DNA from: Chiua virens
Lineage: Eukaryota; Basidiomycota; Agaricomycetes; Boletales; Boletaceae
DNA length: 64,000 bases
Reading direction: 5' to 3'
Assembly: GCA_019787685.1 (NCBI GenBank)
Contig: JAHNUO010000014.1
Span: 434,001 to 498,000 of the forward strand
Below the pieces are notes generated by a model. That model was not told the DNA's origin. It did no database searches and worked only from the letters and a program-made list of their open reading frames with translations. Of the stretch, positions 56,020 through 64,000 are shown one piece after another (position 1 is the first letter of the stretch; each line of letters starts with the position of its first letter). The position numbers and the translations under genes were made by a program.

Positions 56020-59000
56020 GTGCAAATGTACTGATCGCCACACTGAATGTTAAAGGACGTTCACAGCATCAGCAAAATGTCCACGGTCTGACTGCACTTA
56101 TGCGGCTTGAGCCATTACAAAATACTACCACACAGGACCATACTTTGTTGCAAAACACTAAATACTTTGTCTGCACTATATTTTAATGAAAAGAAAGCTT
56201 CTATACATATTTTTGGATAAGTTCAGAGATGTTCTGATGATTGGCCAAGGCCACGTTAGCCGACCAAGTGCATAAGAGTCAGTAAGACCAGATTAAGACA
56301 GAAAAGTCCCACGACGTTTTGCTGATGAAGATCAAACATCGCCCTATAGCTACTAAGAAACGAACTCCAACACCTAAACCAATAAATAAATAAAAATGCC
56401 AGAGCGAAGGCCCAAGCTAAGTGGTTCGAGAAAGGAGAAAGCATCAATAAGTACTGGACAACAATGCACAAACCTCGAAAACCGAGAGACCCAATCTATG
56501 CGCTTCATAACCCCGAAACCAACAAAATCACAACAAATTACAATCCAAACTATTGAGAGACACATCGGACCCAATACGACAAGCTGCAACCGCCAAAGTC
56601 CTCCAACAAATCCTGGTGGACCAAAAGTTTGACCACCAAGACACTGAACTACATGACCTAATCACTAAAGACCAAGTAATACAAGCCCGTATACTAACCA
56701 CTAAGAACGGCACTGCAACAGGCCTAGACGGCCTCCCCTATGAACGATGGAAAGTACTACACGAAAAACATATCCAACTAACTAAGAAAAACATCCCCTC
56801 ATTCGACATCGCAAAGTGCCTGACACTACTATATAACAATATACAAATACACGGAACCACCGAAAATACGACATTCACGGACGGATGCCATGGATGTGCC
56901 CGCTATACAAAAAAAAAGACAGAACAAAAATTGAAAATTACCGCCCAATCACCCTCCTCAACACAGACTACAAAATTATGACAAAAACACTCGCCACCCA
57001 GCTCGCCAAATATGCCTGCAATTTACTGTACCCAGACCAATCTGGCTTTGTCCCCACCTGCTCCATTTTCGACCCCCATATGACTCGCAGAAACAATGAG
57101 CGCATACGCTGACTACACGGAAGAAAATGGAGCAATAGTCGCCCTAGACCAAGAAAAAGCATACGACAAAGTGGACCACCACTACCTGATTGAAACACTG
57201 AAAACCTTCAATCTTCCGGCACAATTTATAAATACAGTAGTTTCCCTATACAAACACGCTAAAACATCAATAATAATAAACGGAATACGAAGCAAATCCT
57301 ACCTTGTAACCCGAGGCGTCCGTCAAGGCGACCCCCTATCATGCCTACTTTTCGATCTAGCAATAGAACCCTTAGCAGCATTAATACGAAATGCACCAAC
57401 ACTCACCGGATATCACATCCCTAACACAGGAAAAAAAGTTAAAATAAACCTGTATGCTGACGATACTTATCATCCACTGACCACTACACTGACCTTGAAA
57501 TCCTCCTTGAAGAATGGTGTACAGCGTCTGGCGCAAAATTTAACCTAGAAAAAACTGAAATCATCCCCATAGGGACCGAGGAACATAGAAAACGTCTTAT
57601 ACAAACACGAAAAATACACCCAGAAGACACCCCCCTTGTCTCAGGCATCAGAATCGCAGAGGATGGACAACCAACCCGCATATTAGGCGCATGGATAGGA
57701 AATAAAATCGAACAAGTTCAACCATGGACACCTACACTAGATAAAATAAAAGCAACCCTCGATCGATGGGCAACAGCAAAACCCACCTTAGACGCTAAAC
57801 GCCTGATTATACAAATGGTAGTTGGCGGCATGACACAGTTCCTAACGAAAGCGCAAGGAATGCCACCCGTCGTCACAAAATCACTCATCACCATGACGAG
57901 ATCATTTATCTGGGAAGGGAACAAAACCCCACCAGGTCTCAGCCTTGCGCAACTAATTAAACCACGCCAAGAAGGAGGAATCAACCTACTAAACATTGAA
58001 GCCCGTAACCAAGCAATCGAACTAACCTGGCTATCAGATTACATCGACTGCTCCAACAAAAGACCCCTATGGACATTCATTTTCGATACTGTAATAAACT
58101 GCATCAACAAAGAAGGCATAAAAAATCAAAGTGACGTGCACACCTTTTGAACAACCATCCGCCCCTCAGGCCGACCTCGCAAAAATGGCAAACAAATCCC
58201 CAGACCCCTAGCAGCGCTCCTACACACTTCAAAAAAACATCATCTAACCTTTGCCCCACGAAAACTGTCCAAACAACTCAAACGACAGATGCCAGCATGG
58301 TTCCACATCGGCGTCCCCCCCCGGCTGTACCACAAACAGAAAATCACCTGCCTGCACACAACGCATAAAGCGACCAACGTAAAAGACCTAATGAAAATCT
58401 GCAAATGCTTGACCGCAGTAAATGGACGCCATACACAAACAGAACACTTCACCTGTAAACACTGCCGATGAGATAGAACAAAAGGGTGTCGTAACCCAAA
58501 TAAATGTGCCCAACACACTAGAGATATCACGGGCCTGAGTGACGAACTATACAACCTACATAACCACCCTAAAAAAAGATAACCTAACACTCACCCACCG
58601 CCGACAAGAAAAAAATAATAGAGCGATAGTGTCAAAAGGTGACCCCACTGTAACCATAAGGAACACACTAGACGAATGCTTCAGGGTCTTTTTTTTAAAA
58701 ATACCCACTAAATCACAGAACCCGCATATCGGCTAACCAACCCCCGTAGAGAACAAGGAGAACACACCGACCCCATAACTGTATATACCGACGGGCGTTG
58801 CTTCCGAAATGGCAAACTAGACGCAGCCTGCGGAAGTGGAATCTGGTTCAGCGAAAACCACCCGTACAACAAATCAATCCGCGTACCTGGACCCCACCAA
58901 TCTAATCAAACAGGAGAAATAGTTGCTATAACAGCTGCCTTACAACTAATCAACCCCACGCTACCTGTAATAATAATCTCAGACTCTAGATACGCAATCG

Positions 59001-59845
59001 ATGGACTCACCAAACACCTAACACGCTGGGAGGACCACGGATGGACCAACATCAGCAATGCAAAATGGTTCCAAGCAGCAGCCTACCAACTAAGACGAAG
59101 GGCAGCCCCCACGAACTTCAAATGGACAAAAGGACACAGTGGAGATCTTGGTAACGAGAAAGCAGACGAACTAGCTAAACTCGGAGCAAGTAAAGAACAA
59201 GCAGACGAAATAGACCTAACAATCCCCAACAACTTTACACTCCCCGGGGCCAAACTAATCACTCTCACACAAAAAACAGCTTACGAAACCATAAAGGCGC
59301 AATCACAATCTCCTTATCAACGACAAACATTAATGAACCTGGATAGAGCAAGATATGCTGTACAGGATTTCACAGGCCACCTTGAAACAGATACAACACT
59401 CTGGAACAAAATTAGACACCCGGATATCCGCAGACCGATTCAGAATTTTATATACAGATCCATGTCCGGCTCCCTCCGAATTGGAGACTTCTGGTCCAAG
59501 ATCACAAACCATGAAAACCATGCTAAGTGTCCCGACTGCCCTGACACCACTGAATCTTTTGAACACATCATGATAGACTGCTCAAACCCAGCCACTAAAC
59601 TAATATGGAGCCTTGTCCGACAAAAATGGCCTGGCGGAGAGGACAATTGGCGCCCAATCCACGAAGGCCACATCCTAGGCTGTGGAGCATTGGTGAGTTA
59701 TGAATCCATCATTCTCAAACACAGTGGCATGCGGCATGTGCCATATCTGTCATTCAGTTCAGCTCTGCTCAGGTCATCAGATCTGTTCTTAGACAACTTA
59801 TCATTCTTTTCCCAGCTCCTAGGTTCTTTTTTGTTTCATACATAG
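56020..59845 (+). pseudogene. LINE ORF2: endonuclease remnant, reverse transcriptase, RNase H
   Basis: LIATLNVKGRS (about 56030) is the start of an EEP endonuclease; nearly all of that domain is missing and sequence jumps to the pre-RT linker by 56400. RT blocks: TGLDGLPYERWK, KKKDRTKIENYRPITLLNTD, ALDQEKAYDKVDHHYL, GVRQGDPLSCLLFDLAIEPL and the catalytic LYADDT (about 57450). RNase H: VYTDGRCFRNG, TGEIVAITAALQL, IISDSRYAIDGL and NEKADELAKLG give the D-E-D-D set. The end carries CPDCPDTTESFEHIMIDC, a CCHC motif usual for this clade. Frame shifts at about 56930, 57110, 57470 and 58150 break it. It would nick target DNA and reverse-transcribe the RNA there. Confidence 0.8.
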
Positions 59846-59850
59846 TAGGT

Positions 59851-61777
59851 GCAAAGGGTTAGTGTTCCCATATGCATTGGGACGGATATACCCAAACAGG
59901 CTCCGTATACCCCCTGGTTACCCTCCGCAACTCCGCAATTTGCTGCCACTCCCTCACCACTCTCAACCCAGACTAGAGGTTCAGCTAATTTCTCACACCA
60001 TGACATTGTCTTTCGCTGTATACGGCAGCTACATGTCCACGGGTTCTTGCAGGGCCCTGAAGGTACCAATTGCATTCGAAAAAAGGCACAGCAGCTCACC
60101 CTCTCTCATTCCGTCAAAATCATTCACAAGTCCTTTCTTTGCTGCATCACCAGCTAATGAGTCCCTACCCTTATGCTTTTCTAGGGCTATCTCCACACTG
60201 TCAATACCCCTTACGGTTTCCAAAGTTGACAAAATGTGGGATACAGCTCAGCTACATAGCTTATTGGACACACCGTCCCTCAACAAACTTAGTGAGTCCT
60301 TGATTGTGGCTCTGAGGCTCTGAATGGCCCACGATGTTGTGTCTAGTGGCTTATGTTTATTGGTTCTCTAGGCCTTTGTAAGGGTGCAACCAAACACCTC
60401 GCACACATACTCAAGGGACGCGAAGAGGGAGAAGAATTTCTGGTAAGTGATATGTCCTTATGAGCAGTCCTGCTGCTGCAGCGTTTCTCATTCCATTTTG
60501 TAGAAGTTATTTGCAGTCTCACTTGATCAATTTGATGTCATTGGGCCAATTTTTTCTCGGTTACAGAAGGTATTTGGCAAACCTCAGTGCGCTGTTCTCT
60601 GTTATCGTCAATTCCATCTAACATAACCCAGTTTCTCTCATTTCTCTGACAATGGGTTCCTCCTTGTTAAATGGCCTACTGACAACCACAAGTGTACCAT
60701 TCGTACACTGGATAAGATGTTGACAGTCCACAGAACCACTCTCCCCTATCCAGAGAGTCTTGTCCTCACTCAGGTCAATCACAATAAACCCCTGAGAGCT
60801 GGGGATAACTCTATCATCCCCAACACATTACTGGAATTTACCAGTGCAAAAGACAAATCAATACCTCCCATCTATCCTGTTGTTTGTCAGATCACTTTCT
60901 CCCAGACTTACGAGGACACACTCAATGAGGTCAAATCCCTCACAGCCACATACTCCTCTATCACTATGGCAATATCAATGAGCACCCTCCCTACAAATGT
61001 CCCAAATCAAAGAGCAATGCCTGGAACACTCTATCAGGTGATCAGATGGACTACCTTTCCTTTGTCAATGCAAGTTCTTACGGCATCGGTTCTACTGTCT
61101 CTGGGTTCACTAAGGATTCCATGCTGGAGCCCTTGGTTGTTGGTAGACACACATAGTGCTCAATCAACAATGTGACATATCACATGTGGGTGAAGAAGCC
61201 TGATTCGGAGAACTTGGATGTTGGGACTGAGGTGGGAGATTATTATGTGTCTTGCATAAGTATTCTATGTAACCTCTACATTCCTATTTGTACTAATTGT
61301 GACTGATATACTCTGATGTCAAGATGTCACCCAGTGATGTCAGTTGGGACCAAGTGCAAGCTGTACTTCTACATGGCCTTGAGGAAGGCTACCCTGGAAT
61401 TATAGTGGAAAAGCATTCACTCATTGATGCAAATGACCTGCAGATGGACCCAGACTTGGAATCTGAATTTTTTGGTAGTCTGGAAGGGGAAGATCATGAT
61501 GACTCTGTTATATACCATTCCATCTCCGTTCCTCTAGATACAACTCTAACTCTCTTAGATAATAACTCTGGCTTGATCTCCCTCAGGACACAACTCCATG
61601 ATCCCAGACCTTTCATCACATATACATGTTCCCTTTTCATTTTAGTACATAAACCTGTGTTTCACTTACAAGCACATGTTACAATTTCTTTCTTTTCTTT
61701 GACTTGTACTTCTTCACTTCACTCGATACCTAGGTATCCTCGTATGTTCATCTGTACTTCATCTCCTTTTACCTTTA
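59851..61777 (+). other. Unassigned; possible decayed multi-exon gene
   Basis: A frame with LDQFDVIGPIF, VFGKPQCAVLCYRQF (60520-60620), then HKCTIRTLDKMLTVHRTTLP and TFSQTYEDTLNEVKSLTATY (to 61175) looks protein-like with small gaps. FVNASSYGIGSTVSGFTKDS follows near 61060 in another frame, and 61324-61560 gives VSWDQVQAVLLHGLEEGYPG. I do not recognise the family. It may be the remains of one gene broken by frame shifts. Confidence 0.25.
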
Positions 61778-62286
61778 TGTAACCAGCACCGGCATTACCA
61801 GTTGCTTACTCTTTTCCTTTCACGTCATCATCCGATGGCATCGCTCTTACTCATTTCATCTTCATCATCGTCCATTGCCTTCGCATCATACGATTCTCCT
61901 TTTGGCCCTTCTTCCATTCTGCTCTTCTTGGCCACCCCTTTTGGATATTGTGCACTTCCCTTTTTGGCCTTTCGCTCTTCCGCTCTTCTGGCCTTCCCCT
62001 TTTAGTTACCTGGTCCGTGCATGATTCTTGTAGTATAAATACCTCGCAGCGATACTCCTGTACTCTAGTCTTGATCTTCGCAATCTAGCTGAGTATCCCT
62101 GCCTCCACTTGGGAACCCCCCCTGTGACTCCCTTGACCCTTGACCCTCGACACCTATGGCCAATGCCTAGGTTCCACCTCGATTACAAGAGGAAGACCCT
62201 TGGTCCTTCAGGTATAGATTCCCAACAGGACGCTCTCAGCAACGCCTGAGTTCTATCTCAATGCCACTGTTGGCATTACGCTAACA
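61778..62286 (+). mobile_element. Possible solo LTR
   Basis: It starts TGTAACCAGCACCGGCATTA and ends GGCATTACGCTAACA. Inside are pyrimidine-rich stretches and a TATA-like GTATAAATACC at about 62032, followed by a C/T-rich leader. This resembles LTRs of mushroom Ty3-type elements. The flanks (CTTTA and GCAGA) do not match, so no target-site duplication supports it, and no primer-binding site was seen next to it. Confidence 0.3.
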
Positions 62287-62859
62287 GCAGACCTCCTTGA
62301 ACTCTTATAGTGCACCACATATCAAGTGGTGGTTGTTCGAGTTATCACAGCCACTTGATCACTTGGCACTTTTGCGGCTACGCTAGTTCCTACCCGGAGC
62401 TATCGTAACAGCACAGCTCTGGCTTTCTCAGTACCTGAATTACCACTGGTTAGGTAGTTTCCCGATATCTGTCTCACTCAGCATTTAGTCATGTTCTGTT
62501 TCTCCATATTATTCATCTCCTTGCTCCATGAATAATTCTGTTTCCTCCCAAGTATATAAATCATAGTTACTCTGATTGTAACTTTAGTCTGAATATTAGT
62601 TTATTTCTACAACTCACTCCAAATACTCTGAGAAGACCTTGATGGTCTTCACTCTGCTTGACTCCACTTTATATGTTAAGTCTTACTTCAACTTTCATTC
62701 TCCACATGTCTGTAAATACAGGGACAGACTGTGACAAGGGCACACCACATACAGTGAAGCCAAGTCCCATCCAACACTACAACTCTGAGTCACATGGTCT
62801 CTAACAGACTCAAACACAGACTGTGGGATTGCCTTGGACACCAGCAACATGGATATGAT
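62287..62859. other. AT-rich region without recognisable gene
   Basis: Short frames only; no domain, repeat or RNA gene noticed. Confidence 0.4.
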
Positions 62860-63452
62860 GTACCACAATGCCCTTGAAATGATATGATATGTGCTTGTTG
62901 AGCTACAAAATCAAGTCAAGGAACATCAAGAGGGCCAGGAGTATGAATGTGAATGCTGTGAAAAAGCCAAGGCACATGTGAGACTTGTGGCAAACCATAT
63001 TTAATGACTACAAGCTGCTCAATGCCAGAACAAATAAACATGGTTCAGAAGCATGCACTGTTTCAATACCCACACAAATTATCATGACCAAGGAAGGCTG
63101 ACAGGAGGCAATCAAACAATGTGAGCTTCAGGAATTGAAAGCACAAAGGGAAAACAAGTGGAAGCAGAGGAAAATTGATGATACACTCAATGTTCAACAA
63201 TGGTGCTTGCATGAAGGCAAAGATGTGAAGGCCTTCACTGGGCCTCTCTTGAAAAGTCAGAAGGCCTCAGTACTTTGGGACATTGCATGGACTCTTGATC
63301 TCACTGAGGATGGAATACATGATGAACTCATCACAAGAATTACAACATTTTTTGACCATCTGACAAACCAGTATCTGTGTGAAAATGATCATTATATCTC
63401 TATTGTTGTAAGCAAATGTGCACTCAGAAAACAGCCAGTGTTCTTCTCGTGA
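62860..63452 (+). pseudogene. Possible C-terminal fragment of a pogo/CENP-B-type transposase
   Basis: The frame reads CECCEKAKAHVRLVANH, then after stops KAQRENKWKQRKIDDTLNVQ and KASVLWDIAWTLDLTEDGIH followed by DELITRITTFF. The last part resembles the SAP-like helical tail found after DDE_1 domains in mushroom pogo-like proteins, and the basic AQREN...KQRK linker fits too. An in-frame TGA at about 63100 (TKEG*QEAIKQ) and the absence of the DDE core mean it is at best a remnant. Family assignment is tentative. Confidence 0.3.
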
Positions 63453-63572
63453 TGCAGTCACAGTAGATGACTCAGAGAACACAATTCAACCACCAGGTTT
63501 GTCACATACTCTTTTTGACATTACCAATAGTACTCCAAGAGTCACAATTCACTAACTTGGAGTCCTTACGTA

Positions 63573-64000
63573 CAGTGGGCAACACAACTGTTCCAATAAC
63601 TAACCGTGATGCAGTGTGCGAAGCACACTGCAAACACCTGTGGGAATCTCGCTTATTAGTAGTGGGACCAAATGATGTACAAACAATTGGCTACAAATCG
63701 GTCACTGGGTCATGTGATCTGGCCCAGGGGTGGTGGAGATATGACCATTGTAAATCACTCATGTCATTGGAACAGTTTTGTTGCTGTCATATTGAAACAC
63801 AGAACTCATATGTTGCACTGGGATATTATGTCAGCATTGAGTCATGTGATGGATAAACAGTTCAACAAGACATAAACACAGCCAAATACCATTCCTTTTA
63901 CCATTTCTTTCACCATGAAATCCCTTTCAACTGATCAAATCAACCAAGTTATTGCTTTCTTGGAATTGGGTCAAACAACTCATCAGATCTCCGCTTCTAC
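63573..64000 (+). mobile_element. Start of a Tc1/mariner-type element, cut by the window edge
   Basis: CAGTGGGCAACACAACTG begins right after TA at 63571-63572, the classic target dinucleotide and terminus style of this superfamily. About 340 bp downstream an ATG starts a helix-turn-helix protein. The other end is outside the window, so the terminal inverted repeat cannot be checked. Confidence 0.5.
63915..64000 (+). CDS. Tc1/mariner-type transposase N-terminus, partial
   Basis: ATG 63915 gives MKSLSTDQINQVIAFLELGQ then TTHQISAS to the window end. This is the pattern of the first helix-turn-helix of Tc1-like transposases (short N-terminus, Q-I-x-x-[VI]-I-x-x-L-x-x-G, then Q-I-S/A). Only 28 residues are visible; the DDE domain lies beyond the edge. 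No break seen in the visible part. Confidence 0.55.
   Translation, partial: MKSLSTDQINQVIAFLELGQTTHQISAS

Larger units (their letters stand above)
52749..59850 (+). mobile_element. Non-LTR retrotransposon (LINE) with two ORFs, decayed
   Basis: A 5' region of about 1 kb with repeated short hairpins, ORF1 (gag-like with zinc knuckle) and ORF2 (endonuclease remnant, reverse transcriptase, RNase H, C-terminal Cys/His motif). Order and domains fit an RNase H-bearing clade of fungal LINEs. Several frame breaks and a large loss in the endonuclease make it non-autonomous. Its 5' side touches the outer end of the right arm at 52748/52749. No poly-A end identified; the 3' limit is approximate. Confidence 0.75.

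Overview
The window looks like nuclear DNA of a basidiomycete fungus, most likely an Agaricomycete. Genes are split by short GT-AG introns of about 45-60 nt. The mobile elements are ones typical of mushroom genomes: a Plavaka transposase, a DUF6589 family protein, Helitron fragments carrying a Pif1 helicase tail, a DIRS-type retrotransposon, LINEs and a Tc1/mariner end. Expanded RecQ-like and JmjC genes fit the same picture. I saw no tRNA, rRNA or bacterial-style operon. All calls come from reading translations and sequence by eye.

The dominant structure is a very large inverted duplication. The left arm (12272-26265, 13,994 bp) reappears in reverse complement as the right arm (39222-52748, 13,527 bp), around a spacer of 12,956 bp. 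The arms are almost identical. The length differences I found are a 12-bp hexamer difference, a 500-bp loss in the right arm, one extra 46-bp repeat unit in the right arm and one extra base in the left arm; these account exactly for the 467-bp length difference. I also noticed two substitutions. Each arm carries, in the same relative order, a broken unknown gene, a Helitron remnant, a gene for a very acidic repeat protein, a borealin-like gene, a KDM3-like JmjC demethylase gene, a second Helitron remnant, a hairpin minisatellite and a RecQ-like helicase.

Layout. 1-3920: Plavaka transposase (minus strand, runs off the window). 4146-4289: foldback MITE. 6162-11164: unrecognised multi-exon minus-strand genes. 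12020-12893: broken unknown gene in which the left arm begins. 26266-39221 (spacer): LINE endonuclease fragment, histidinol dehydrogenase fragment, pyruvate dehydrogenase E1-beta pseudogene, decayed DIRS retrotransposon, a divergent pair (zinc-finger gene and DUF6589 gene) and the 3' part of the right-arm RecQ gene. 52749-59850: LINE with ORF1 and ORF2, abutting the outer end of the right arm. 59850-64000: decayed sequence, a possible solo LTR, a possible pogo-type fragment and the start of a Tc1/mariner element.

Functional reading. Host-type genes in the duplication act on chromatin and chromosomes (borealin, JmjC demethylase, RecQ-like helicase), so if the duplication is real it doubles their dosage. 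The RecQ copy is complete only on the right: the left copy is cut at the inner junction and runs into a LINE fragment, which suggests that the left inner end is a breakpoint. Both novel junctions border non-LTR retrotransposon sequence. A palindrome made during assembly, for example by joining two haplotypes of a dikaryon, must be excluded first.
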